Assembly (NCBI GenBank): GCA_964622375.1
Contig: CAZUQA010000103.1
Span: forward strand, 1 to 14,365
Direction: 5' to 3'
Origin: CAZUQA01 sp964622375
GTDB taxonomy: Bacteria > Bacillota_I > Bacilli_A > Erysipelotrichales > Erysipelotrichaceae
Length of the DNA stretch: 14,365 bases
Shown: one piece after another, positions 1 through 7,229 of the stretch
How the letters are laid out: every line of letters begins with the position of its first letter
Numbering within the stretch: position 1 is the first letter of the stretch
Translations under genes and position numbers: made by a program
The notes under the pieces: model-generated
Seen by the model: only the letters and a program-made list of their open reading frames with translations
What the model was told of the DNA's origin: nothing
Database searches by the model: none

Positions 1-2052
1 CTCTAATTTTGGGGCGCCAGTTGGAATTTCTACTTCCGGTGGTTCACTGTCACCGATGGTTGCTTTGTTGGCAATGCTCTTGACAGTCTCTACATCCATT
101 GCGGGATCTAAAGTGATACTGAAGCTGATAGTTACCGTTTCGGAAGCAGCAATTTCATCAAGATCAAAGCCGTCTACCAAATCGGCAATAGTTTTGTAAG
201 TATTATTACTGTCGTAATTGATAGTTACCGTTGAGGCCAAGGTAGCTGTCGGATCAGCAACATTAGCCAAAATATCAGTCAGTAAGTCTTGTACCGGTAC
301 ATTTTCCGCTGCCACTTTTCCTTCATTTTTAATGGTAATGGTGTAAGTCAGCACTTCTCCCGGGCTGGCAAATCCATCCCCGTCAGCGTCACTTACCGCC
401 TTAGTGCTGCGCAGTTTAGGCTGACCGGTAGGAATTTCAATTTCCGGTGGCTCACTATCACCGATTGTCGCTTTGTTAGCGATGCTGGTTACCCTTTCAA
501 CATCCAGGTCGGGATCCAGCGTTATGGTAAAGCTAATGGTAAGCGTCTTACCTGCGGCAATTTCATCAATATCAAAGCCGGTAACTAAATCAGCTATAGT
601 TTTGTAGCTGTCACTAGTATCGTAATTTATGGTAACGCTCAGTGCTAAAGTCGCTGTTTGATCAGCAACATTAGCTAAAACCTCAGTCAGTAAGTCTTGT
701 ACCGGTACATCAAGTGCCGTTACTTTACCTTCATTTTTAACTGTGATGGTATAAGTCAAAGCTTCTCCCGGGCTGGCAAAGCCATCACCATTGGCATCAC
801 TTACCTGTTTGTCGCTCTTTAACTTAACTTCTCCGGTCTCAATTTCAATTTCCGGCTCTTCAGCACCAACCGTAGCTTTATTGGCTACCCTTTCAATGCT
901 GGCAACATCCAAGTCCGGGTCTAAAATAATTGAGAATTTAACAGTCGCTGTCTTACCGGCGGCTATGCTGCTAATAGTAAAGCCGGCGATCAAATCTTCG
1001 ATAGTGCAAGTAGTACTGCTACCATCGTTGTTGATGGTCACTGTTCTGGCTTTAGTAGCTGTTTCATCAGCTACTGCTTGAAGCACATCAACTAAAGTAT
1101 CTTGTACTAAAATATCGCGGGCTGCTACTGTGCCATTGTTTACTATAGTAATAGTGTAAAACAATTCTTCCCCCGGTTCGGCAAAGTAGTTAGCGTTGTC
1201 ATCTGTCACTTCTTTAACAGCTGACAAGGTCGCTTTACCGGTAGGAATCTCGGCTTCATACTCAAGGGTACCCACTAATACGACGTTTTTAATAGTCGGG
1301 GTATGTTCAATGCTTAAGCTGTCACTTAAAGTGATGGCGAAAGTGATAGTAACTGCTTCTCCGATATCGATACTGGCAATAGTGAAACCGTCATAGAGAT
1401 ATTGGATGGTTTCAACTTGATCACCGGCTGCTGTGGTAATAGTCAAAGTGTCAGCTAAAGTTGTAGCTTCATTGAGCACATAAGGCAGAATATAAGTTAA
1501 TTTGTCCTCTACCCAAATATTAGTCGCCAACACACTGTCACTGCTGTTTAATATGGTAATGGTGTAATACAGTGTTTCCCCCGGTGAAGCAAAACCGTCA
1601 TTATTGTGATCTCTTACTTCTTTAATCGCATGTAATCCGGGTTCGCCGGTGGGAATCTCAATCTGTGGCTCTTCATCGCCCAAAGTTGCTTTATTGGCGA
1701 TCTGCTTAACTGCATCAAGGTCGAGATCTTCCCTAACTGTAACAGTAAAAACAATCGTGACTAAAACATCAGGATTGAGCTGGGTAATCACAAAACCATC
1801 AACTAAATCTTGGACAGTCTTATCAGTGGTAATAAGACCACCAATACTGACAATAATGGTGCCGGTCAAAGGATCGGGGCTATCCTGGAAATGCGGAAGT
1901 ACCTCCAATAATTCATCTTGAATCAAGACATCAAATGCCGGTACATCGCCCTCATTGACCAAAGTTAAAGTATAAGTCAACTCTTCTCCGGGAGAAGCGT
2001 AACCGTCACGGTTATCGTCACGTACGGCTTTTGTGCCCTTTAAATCCGGCTC
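1..2052 (-). repeat. Five tandem ~408-bp coding repeats plus start of a sixth (DUF11-like domains)
   Basis: Equivalent codons recur at 2052, 1644, 1236, 831, 423 and 15, giving periods of 408, 408, 405, 408 and 408 bp (135-136 residues). Each unit opens with an Asp-rich loop followed by a turn (for example DANGDGFASPGE), then LTYTITxxNxG strands, a VQDLL segment, a TIxDLVxGF segment and ends in IANKATxGxxEPxIEIPTG. The loop D-x-N/D-x-D-G looks like a calcium-binding loop; unit 3 (1236-832) has a decayed version, DDNANYFAEPGE. Units 4 and 5 are about 77% identical in protein by my manual alignment; units 1-3 are more divergent. A 26-base stretch at 276-301 recurs exactly at 684-709. Confidence 0.9.
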
Positions 2053-4932
2053 ACCTAAGCAGTCATAATAGAAATCATGAACATAGGCGACTTGGTTAGT
2101 CCCGTCGTAGATAAAGAAATCTAAGTCATCCAAAGTGAAGACGACGATACCGTCTTGGGGTTGATGGAACTCCCAGATTAAATCTAAATTGCCACCCAAG
2201 CTGGTATACTTGGAAACGGTAACTTCATCGTAACCAAAAGTCGACCCGCTGATTACCTGGCCTTTACTATCTAAAGGAATACCGTAAAGTGGTGAATTAT
2301 CGGTATAATCACTAGAATAAACCGTATTGGTTTTAACAACATTGTCAGTGCTTGGGCTATAAAGCATAATTTCTCGGCCGCTGATCAAACCGATTCCTTG
2401 TTGTTTAATTTCCAAAGGAGTATAGAAGTTATCGGCGACATAACGGGCAGTATGGTGTTCAGTGCGGGTATAAACTTCATCGGTAGCCATTACCCAAATA
2501 ACGCCGTTAGCTCCGATTTCAATTTCAAATTCATATTCGCCATTGTTATAGCGTATACCGCTATCCAACAGGCTACCCTTCTGACTGTAAGCGGAAGAAT
2601 TATAAGCTGCCATAAAGTCGGCATAAGTGAAGTCCACTAAATTAAAGTTAGGATCACCGGTATCATAAGGAATAAAGACATATAACAATTCTGTCAGTTC
2701 GGATTCTGCCGTGATATTTAATTGCGGATCATCGATGCCTTCCGGAACACTGGCAGTAATAGTTACTTTGTCAGTCGGGGTTTTACCAAATTCATCTTCT
2801 ACCAAATAGATTTTTGATTTGGGTTTTTCAAAGTTAACTTCCACAAAACCGACATTGGGTGCCCCGCGCATGTACATAATCTCATAACAATAGAAGTTAT
2901 ATAAACCGCGCACCGCATCATTACCGGCATTACCATGTTCGTAGACCGAGTAATCCCAGCCCCATGCGATGGTTCCGGAACCATCTAGTGAAGTTTTATA
3001 AAGATTGCCGCAGTCATCAATAAACAGGGTCGCTGATTGGAAAGTGCTAATATCCACGATATAAGGTAAATCGTTGAGATGGCGGCCGGTATAGTCAAAA
3101 TTATCTAAATCAACCACCAAACCAATCCACGATCTTTCCGATTCTTTAACTGTCGGCACTGAAGTTTCTTCAGTAACTCCAGCCGGTAAAGCCGTGGTAT
3201 TGCGGTTATCGACAATCCATGGTCCTTTGTAGCTATCTAAGGCAACATAGTAGTTACCGCTGTAAGTGATTGGGGAAGTCCCATCGCGCCGCACAACATA
3301 AATGATGCGACGGCCCTGCCCATCGAGCAGGTAATCATAAGTATGGCTGTTAGGATCACCGCCATCGGTGGTAACACAGTATTTTTTATCATAAATCGTC
3401 GGATGTAAACCATCAAAGGGTTCCCATTGACCATAACGACTATAAACGCTGAAAGAAGAACTCCAAGCTGTAGTCCCGGAAACTTTAGAGAACACCGGTC
3501 CTTTGGCCGGATAATGGCTTATCGTACTTTCCGTGTCGCCATCACCCAAACTCTTTAATAAAGTAGCTTTAGTAACATAGGTACTGAGCTTTCCGGCTTC
3601 GGCGCCGGATAAAGCACCGTCAGTTCCAAAAGAGTAATAAATATTGTAGCCCCAATACCAAACCCGGCCGTAAACATCGACAACATAATTGGTATATTTG
3701 CCGGCGCAAACCAAAGCCACTTCCGGAGCGACCGTATAGTTGGCTGCTAAGCACTCGGCAGTGCTGAGCTCAAATTCCACTAAAGACGGTGTGCTGACGT
3801 TAGTAGAGCCACCACTGGAATTATAGTAAATATTACCGACAGTTCCAGGATAAGTGCGATTCGGTGTCGCGGCGGTGGTGCGATAGATCTGTCCCCATTG
3901 CCAGGCTTTACCATCACTAGTGAGCGCCATGGCTGTATCGGACTCGGCTGAAATTCCTTTAACAGTTTTATCAGAAAAGAAAGTTACCAGTTTAGGATTA
4001 GCCTGATTGGTGGTATTACCGTGCCCCAGTTTACCGTTACTTCCGGAACCCCAGGTGTAAATCTGTCCATATTTATCTAAAGCGATACCAAAGTCGGCAC
4101 CGATAGCTAGTTCAACAATTTCCAAAGTATCAAAGGCTGGTAAATGAATGGCATTCCGTTGATAACCGGTGTAGCCGGGAATCCTGTTTCCGCTGGCATA
4201 GCCCCAAGCGTAGACTTTACCTTGGTCATCCAAGGCGTAAGTGCAACTGGCCGCCTCGGTGCTGGTTACTACCTGGACAATCTTCTTGCCGGCTAAACTA
4301 GTCACAACCACCGGTGTCGGATTATTGTTAGTCGTGGTGTTATTACCCATCTGGCCTTCCAAACCTCGACCCCAAGCGTAGAGAGTACCATCAGCTGCCA
4401 AGGCGTACATGGTATGATAACCGCCTTCGATTTGAATAATATTGATATTATTCTCGACAAAGTAGGGTATGCGCTTCATCCCTCCGGCGTAGGTAGCATT
4501 AGTCCAGCCGAAGCCTAATTGACCATAAGCGTTGTAACCCCAGGTCCAGACCTTGCCGGCAGCATCCAGGGCCATACCGCCAAGATAAACGGTCTTAGAA
4601 TCGGCAAATTTAATTATCGATACTTGACCGCGAGTCGGCGCATTAGGAACCAAGTTACGTCCACCCCGTAGCGGCGGAACATAAACCGGTTCTTCGTTTT
4701 CCGGCGTTTCTTCACTTTCCGGTGGCTCCTGTTCCTCGGCGAAAAGTCGCTCTTTTAAATTACGAGCTTTGTCATTAATTTTAGTAAAATCCTCAGCGCT
4801 ATCAGCCTTTACTAAAGAAAATGAGTTTAAGCCCAGTTGCGCAACAATAAAAAACGCAACTAAAGCGGTCTTCATTAAAACCGCCAAAGCTTTCATGGTG
4901 TGAGATTGCTCTCTTCTCTTGTGAGTTTTCAT
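1..4932 (-). CDS. Giant exported RCC1-repeat / DUF11-like tandem-repeat surface protein (3' end outside window)
   Basis: I translated this frame by hand: it is open for 1644 codons from ATG at 4932 to base 1 with no stop, so the gene continues past the left edge. The start has an AAGGGGG ribosome site five bases upstream. Residues 1-43 form a long signal peptide (basic n-region, hydrophobic stretch about 15-40, likely cleavage after Val-Lys-Ala43). An acidic Pro/Glu-rich linker spans about 65-88. Residues 110-440 carry at least six RCC1/ATS1-type blades, recognisable by DGxLYxWGxGxxGQLG-like cores (WTWGYNAYGQLG, YAWGRGLEGQMG, YTWGSGSNGKLG). Residues 440-960 match nothing I recognise, although 634-660 resembles one more, interrupted blade. 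From 962 on come tandem repeats resembling the DUF11/B_ant_repeat group. The role is inferred to be cell-surface adhesion or matrix formation. The anchor (LPXTG, SLH or other) is not visible because the C-terminus is missing. Confidence 0.85.
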   Translation of the reverse strand, partial: MKTHKRREQSHTMKALAVLMKTALVAFFIVAQLGLNSFSLVKADSAEDFTKINDKARNLKERLFAEEQEPPESEETPENEEPVYVPPLRGGRNLVPNAPTRGQVSIIKFADSKTVYLGGMALDAAGKVWTWGYNAYGQLGFGWTNATYAGGMKRIPYFVENNINIIQIEGGYHTMYALAADGTLYAWGRGLEGQMGNNTTTNNNPTPVVVTSLAGKKIVQVVTSTEAASCTYALDDQGKVYAWGYASGNRIPGYTGYQRNAIHLPAFDTLEIVELAIGADFGIALDKYGQIYTWGSGSNGKLGHGNTTNQANPKLVTFFSDKTVKGISAESDTAMALTSDGKAWQWGQIYRTTAATPNRTYPGTVGNIYYNSSGGSTNVSTPSLVEFELSTAECLAANYTVAPEVALVCAGKYTNYVVDVYGRVWYWGYNIYYSFGTDGALSGAEAGKLSTYVTKATLLKSLGDGDTESTISHYPAKGPVFSKVSGTTAWSSSFSVYSRYGQWEPFDGLHPTIYDKKYCVTTDGGDPNSHTYDYLLDGQGRRIIYVVRRDGTSPITYSGNYYVALDSYKGPWIVDNRNTTALPAGVTEETSVPTVKESERSWIGLVVDLDNFDYTGRHLNDLPYIVDISTFQSATLFIDDCGNLYKTSLDGSGTIAWGWDYSVYEHGNAGNDAVRGLYNFYCYEIMYMRGAPNVGFVEVNFEKPKSKIYLVEDEFGKTPTDKVTITASVPEGIDDPQLNITAESELTELLYVFIPYDTGDPNFNLVDFTYADFMAAYNSSAYSQKGSLLDSGIRYNNGEYEFEIEIGANGVIWVMATDEVYTRTEHHTARYVADNFYTPLEIKQQGIGLISGREIMLYSPSTDNVVKTNTVYSSDYTDNSPLYGIPLDSKGQVISGSTFGYDEVTVSKYTSLGGNLDLIWEFHQPQDGIVVFTLDDLDFFIYDGTNQVAYVHDFYYDCLGEPDLKGTKAVRDDNRDGYASPGEELTYTLTLVNEGDVPAFDVLIQDELLEVLPHFQDSPDPLTGTIIVSIGGLITTDKTVQDLVDGFVITQLNPDVLVTIVFTVTVREDLDLDAVKQIANKATLGDEEPQIEIPTGEPGLHAIKEVRDHNNDGFASPGETLYYTITILNSSDSVLATNIWVEDKLTYILPYVLNEATTLADTLTITTAAGDQVETIQYLYDGFTIASIDIGEAVTITFAITLSDSLSIEHTPTIKNVVLVGTLEYEAEIPTGKATLSAVKEVTDDNANYFAEPGEELFYTITIVNNGTVAARDILVQDTLVDVLQAVADETATKARTVTINNDGSSTTCTIEDLIAGFTISSIAAGKTATVKFSIILDPDLDVASIERVANKATVGAEEPEIEIETGEVKLKSDKQVSDANGDGFASPGEALTYTITVKNEGKVTALDVPVQDLLTEVLANVADQTATLALSVTINYDTSDSYKTIADLVTGFDIDEIAAGKTLTISFTITLDPDLDVERVTSIANKATIGDSEPPEIEIPTGQPKLRSTKAVSDADGDGFASPGEVLTYTITIKNEGKVAAENVPVQDLLTDILANVADPTATLASTVTINYDSNNTYKTIADLVDGFDLDEIAASETVTISFSITLDPAMDVETVKSIANKATIGDSEPPEVEIPTGAPKLE

Positions 4933-5000
4933 TATTTCCCCCTTATTACCATCCAACTACCAAACAACAATTTGCTAACGCTAAATAGAAATTCATTTTT

Positions 5001-5035
5001 CGTCGTCTTTCACAGCCATATCGAAAGAAACGACG
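5001..5035 (-). promoter_or_regulatory. Strong leader hairpin upstream of the surface-protein gene
   Basis: On the minus strand CGTCGT, a TT bulge, then CTTTC pairs across an 11-base loop with GAAAG-ACGACG, giving an 11-bp stem about 70 bases before the ATG at 4932. It has no U-run after it in either direction, so it is not an ordinary intrinsic terminator. Possible roles are an mRNA-stabilising 5' structure or a protein or ligand binding element. I do not recognise a known riboswitch class. Confidence 0.5.
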
Positions 5036-5095
5036 CAATTTGTCTAATTACGTTTTTTCCTTCTAAAATTTTGTGCCAGGCAGAACGTTCGGAAT

Positions 5096-5120
5096 TAGTA
5101 TACATTCTTTGTCTATACTA
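5096..5120. repeat. Perfect 7-bp inverted repeat TAGTATA / TATACTA
   Basis: TAGTATA (5096-5102) and TATACTA (5114-5120) are perfect inverted copies separated by 11 bases, a spacing compatible with a dimeric DNA-binding protein. The element lies about 30 bp downstream of the candidate -10 for the surface-protein gene, a typical operator location. It could also simply reflect AT-rich sequence. Confidence 0.35.
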
Positions 5121-5148
5121 GCGTTTTGTACTAGGCACTTGGTGAAAT

Positions 5149-5157
5149 ATTATAACA
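5149..5157 (-). promoter_or_regulatory. Candidate promoter of the surface-protein gene (extended -10)
   Basis: On the minus strand the sequence reads TGTTATAAT, a consensus TATAAT (5154-5149) preceded by the TGn extension. The -35 region is weak. Transcription from here would give an untranslated leader of about 210 nt before the ATG at 4932, containing the hairpin at 5001-5035. Confidence 0.5.
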
Positions 5158-5240
5158 AGGTGTATTGAGTGTCTATGTAAAATCAACAAATGAATTTGTT
5201 TTCCCTATTATTGAACTATTATTCGTTATCGCTGAGTCTA

Positions 5241-5280
5241 AATAATACATTTTTTAGTCATTCTAACTTTTTGTATTATT
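5241..5280. repeat. AT-rich inverted repeat AATAATACA / TGTATTATT
   Basis: A perfect 9-bp inverted repeat (5241-5249 and 5272-5280) encloses 22 bases in which a shorter TTAG/CTAA stem can also form. It sits between the terminator of the regulator gene and the promoter of the surface-protein gene. No function is assigned; AT-rich composition makes chance palindromes fairly likely. Confidence 0.3.
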
Positions 5281-5363
5281 TATGATTTTTAAGTATGCAG
5301 GAATTTAGTAGACATTCTTAGAAATAATTATGCTTTTGTTTAGTAATTTTTGAGGCTTCTTTA

Positions 5364-5390
5364 ATAAAAAAAACCGCTTTTTTTAGCGGT
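5364..5390 (-). terminator. Rho-independent terminator of the XRE regulator gene
   Basis: Minus strand: ACCGCT, six A residues, AGCGGT, then a run of eight T (5373-5366). The stem includes the TAA stop of the regulator gene (5383-5385), so coding sequence and terminator overlap. Confidence 0.85.
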
Positions 5391-6210
5391 CGTTTTGCGA
5401 GCTTGGTACCTCACTTTCTCGGGTTTCCTGATTGCTTAGTTCACTTTTGGCTTTATTCTTTTTTGGTAGTAAGTAATCTATCAAGCTGTGGTAACAAGGA
5501 CCTATCAGCAATACCAGCCAAGTGGGATGCCAAACTCCGTCGACAAAGCCAACATAGAGATAATAAGTAATAGCGCTCAACATCACCGGTATGGCATGCA
5601 GTTTGCCCCGCCAACTCTTACGAAAGAAGAACGCGATAAAGGTGTGATAGATTGGGATGGCAAAGAATACCAACCAACCCGGATGCCAAAGATTGTAGTA
5701 GCCACCTAAGATCAGATAAACGATAAGCACGATGATGGCGACAGGAAAGTCTTTAATAAAGGAGTGTTGATGATAATAATCCCAAACTTCGTTATCATAG
5801 ATGTACTCATCCCCTTCTCTGACCTTGATTCCATCCCAGCCGACATGTACTTCTTTGTCTTCTTTAGTGTCTTTAACATGGACGCCGCGCCAGCCAACAT
5901 GGACTTCCGAACCGTCTTCTTCAACGACATGGATGCCTTTACTGGAAATGTTGACGTAATCGCCTTCCAGTTTTTCTTCCTTTTCATTTCTTTCTTGGTT
6001 TTTTGCCGGGTTGTTGTTGATCAGTTCATCGAGGCTGACATTGTACAACTTAGCTAATAGAATAAGATTGTCGGTATCCGGCGAAGCTTCCGCCCTTTCC
6101 CATTTTGAGACAGCTTGGCGACTGACCCCAATTTTTTCAGCTAATTCGTCTTGTGATAAATTGTTTTGTTTACGATACTCATAGAGTCGATTTGCGATTT
6201 CTACATTCAT
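5383..6210 (-). CDS. Membrane-anchored XRE-family HTH transcriptional regulator
   Basis: A 275-residue protein. Residues about 6-61 are a classic XRE/Cro-type helix-turn-helix (LSQDELAEKIGVSRQAVSKWE). Residues 101-132 hold two tandem copies, 18 residues apart, of a strand-like motif (EVHVGWRGVHVKD, EVHVGWDGIKVRE) preceded by a partial one near 91-96. From about 154 the chain has four likely membrane helices built as a duplicated hairpin: WHPGWLV at 175-181 and WHPTWLV at 227-233, with Tyr-His at 188-189 and 240-241, both offsets being 52. The tail is charged. It is inferred to bind DNA from the membrane, sensing an envelope signal. Targets are not known; the inverted repeats in its own promoter suggest autoregulation. 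I take ATG 6210, not TTG 6225, because the TTG overlaps the ribosome site. Confidence 0.85.
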   Translation of the reverse strand: MNVEIANRLYEYRKQNNLSQDELAEKIGVSRQAVSKWERAEASPDTDNLILLAKLYNVSLDELINNNPAKNQERNEKEEKLEGDYVNISSKGIHVVEEDGSEVHVGWRGVHVKDTKEDKEVHVGWDGIKVREGDEYIYDNEVWDYYHQHSFIKDFPVAIIVLIVYLILGGYYNLWHPGWLVFFAIPIYHTFIAFFFRKSWRGKLHAIPVMLSAITYYLYVGFVDGVWHPTWLVLLIGPCYHSLIDYLLPKKNKAKSELSNQETRESEVPSSQNDR

Positions 6211-6218
6211 TATTTTTT

Positions 6219-6223
6219 CCTCC
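6219..6223 (-). promoter_or_regulatory. Ribosome binding site fixing the regulator start
   Basis: GGAGG on the minus strand lies eight bases before ATG 6210. The alternative in-frame TTG at 6225 would place this site inside the coding region and leave that start without its own site. Confidence 0.8.
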
Positions 6224-6251
6224 AACCTGCCTCTAGTTTAGAAAAAACTTT

Positions 6252-6299
6252 AGTTGCATAACAGATATTTTGCTTTTCAATTACGCAACTAGCGGTTGC
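6252..6299 (-). promoter_or_regulatory. Promoter/operator region of the XRE regulator with GTTGC inverted repeats
   Basis: AGTTGCATAA (6252-6261) and TTACGCAACT (6281-6290) form a 10-bp inverted repeat with one mismatch. The second arm overlaps another perfect inverted repeat, GCAAC-TAGCG-GTTGC (6285-6299). So four half-sites of the form GTTGC/GCAAC lie within 50 bp directly upstream of the gene. Promoter hexamers are not clear: TTGCGT followed by TATCTG at 15 bases is the best I see. The arrangement fits an operator for a dimeric HTH protein, plausibly the regulator itself. Confidence 0.5.
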
Positions 6300-6326
6300 A
6301 AAAGCTCATTTTTCTCATTTTAGCAC

Positions 6327-6355
6327 AGAAAAAGAGCAGTGCTCCTGCTCTTTTG
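6327..6355 (-). terminator. Hairpin terminator downstream of the lipoprotein gene
   Basis: AAAAGAGCAG (6331-6340) pairs perfectly with CTGCTCTTTT (6346-6355) around a 5-base loop. On the minus strand the 3' arm ends in five T residues, giving an intrinsic terminator about 85 bases after the lipoprotein stop and upstream of the regulator promoter. Confidence 0.7.
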
Positions 6356-6438
6356 ACAAATACTTGAGTTTTTCAAACCTCTAACTAAACTTTTTTGTTA
6401 TCTGCGCCTATTTCTCGGTTTTTACTTTTCCCCGATTT

Positions 6439-7113
6439 TTACTCAGCAGCAGCACTATTTTTCTTTTTACCTAATACTACCACGGCTAAGCCAACAACCA
6501 CTAGGGCTGCACCGCCACCGATTAGGTAATACAACATGTTACCGCCAGAACCACCACCGCCAATTTTCGCCGTGGCCGAGATTTCTTTGCCGCTAAAGCT
6601 CAACAAATCAACAGTCAAGGTTTTGCCTTTTGCTTCGCCGCCACTACTTTCTATGATTTCTCCCGGCATATTGATTATCAGCACCATACTGGCACCCATC
6701 GCTTTTAGTGTTGACAGGTCGACATCTTCTGATTGCATTGCATCACCTAAGCCATCCAGCGGCAGTTTGATGCTTATGGTGTTATCCTTAACCGTTATAG
6801 CTAATTCATCACCGAACTGGTCCGAGCCAATTGCATTGGGATACTCAATCAAAGTGCCGCGATAGTCTTTATTATCGATTTTTTTCTCGACTTTCTTTAC
6901 CGTAGCTCCTTTGACATCAGCAATTTGGACTAAATTTTCTTGATACATTGATTCAAAATCTTCATCGCTTAAGTACTCTTTCAATATTAACTGTTCCATA
7001 ACCAAATTGGCAGTTCCGTCTTTATTGACATTTACCGTTATCGTGTATTTCATACAGCCCACTAACATAAACACCAATAAGAACGCTAAAGCAACTCTAA
7101 ATAGTTTTTTCAT
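6439..7113 (-). CDS. LppM-type lipoprotein with extra C-terminal membrane anchor
   Basis: A 224-residue protein. Residues 1-20 are a lipoprotein signal with lipobox LVGC (Cys20 is the predicted lipidation site). The body (about 21-185) is beta-rich and begins with YTITVNVNKDGTANLVME, the usual opening of the LppM domain group (formerly DUF3153). A flexible GGGGSGGN linker (186-192) leads to a hydrophobic helix (about 193-214) followed by GKKK, so the C-terminus is also membrane-anchored, tail inside. Function is unknown; it acts at the outer face of the cytoplasmic membrane. The start has a GGGAG ribosome site. It is transcribed from its own promoter, between ileS and the membrane-bound regulator gene, which suggests but does not prove a shared envelope role. 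Confidence 0.8.
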   Translation of the reverse strand: MKKLFRVALAFLLVFMLVGCMKYTITVNVNKDGTANLVMEQLILKEYLSDEDFESMYQENLVQIADVKGATVKKVEKKIDNKDYRGTLIEYPNAIGSDQFGDELAITVKDNTISIKLPLDGLGDAMQSEDVDLSTLKAMGASMVLIINMPGEIIESSGGEAKGKTLTVDLLSFSGKEISATAKIGGGGSGGNMLYYLIGGGAALVVVGLAVVVLGKKKNSAAAE

Positions 7114-7136
7114 TTTATTTCTCTCCCTTTTATTAA

Positions 7137-7145
7137 ATTATAGCA
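7137..7145 (-). promoter_or_regulatory. Promoter of the lipoprotein gene (extended -10)
   Basis: Minus strand TGCTATAAT: consensus TATAAT (7142-7137) with a TGn extension. No good -35 is seen, as is common for extended -10 promoters. The start point would be near 7130, giving a very short leader that is mostly the AAAGGGAGAG ribosome site at 7121-7130. Confidence 0.65.
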
Positions 7146-7229
7146 CTTCACTGAAAAATTAGCGATTAATTGCGGAAAATAGACGATATTTGATTAATAA
7201 ATTCTCTTGTTATATTTTCACTCACCAGA

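Larger units (their letters stand above)
4933..5363. other. AT-rich intergenic region with several inverted repeats
   Basis: No convincing gene is present in these 430 bases. Listed separately are a candidate promoter (-10 at 5149-5154), a strong hairpin (5001-5035) and inverted repeats at 5096-5120 and 5241-5280. Smaller palindromes are GAACGTTC (5083-5090), TGCCAGGCA (5074-5082) and AACAAATGAATTTGTT (5185-5200). On the minus strand the region would form a leader of roughly 210 nt in front of the giant surface-protein gene. A plus-strand open frame at 4900-5121 has no family resemblance and overlaps the start of the surface gene, so I do not call it. Confidence 0.6.

Noticed and set aside
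1..2052. CRISPR-like or mobile-element array
   Set aside because: The repeats are long, adjoining, in frame and coding, with no unique spacers.
289..2640. Several plus-strand open frames of 66-99 codons across the repeat array
   Set aside because: They are antisense to a continuous, motif-rich minus-strand frame and recur at the repeat period, so they are shadows of the repeats.
5083..5090. GAACGTTC as a LexA (SOS) box
   Set aside because: The Gram-positive LexA site needs four bases between GAAC and GTTC; here there are none.
4900..5121. Plus-strand 73-codon open frame in the intergenic region
   Set aside because: No ribosome site or family resemblance; it overlaps the start of the surface-protein gene and contains its palindromic leader elements.
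4933..5363. Invertible promoter (phase-variation) element
   Set aside because: The inverted repeats are short and closely spaced; I found no pair of longer arms 100-300 bp apart and no recombinase gene nearby.
6211..6225. TTG start five codons upstream for the XRE regulator
   Set aside because: The GGAGG site overlaps the TTG and is ideally placed for ATG 6210.
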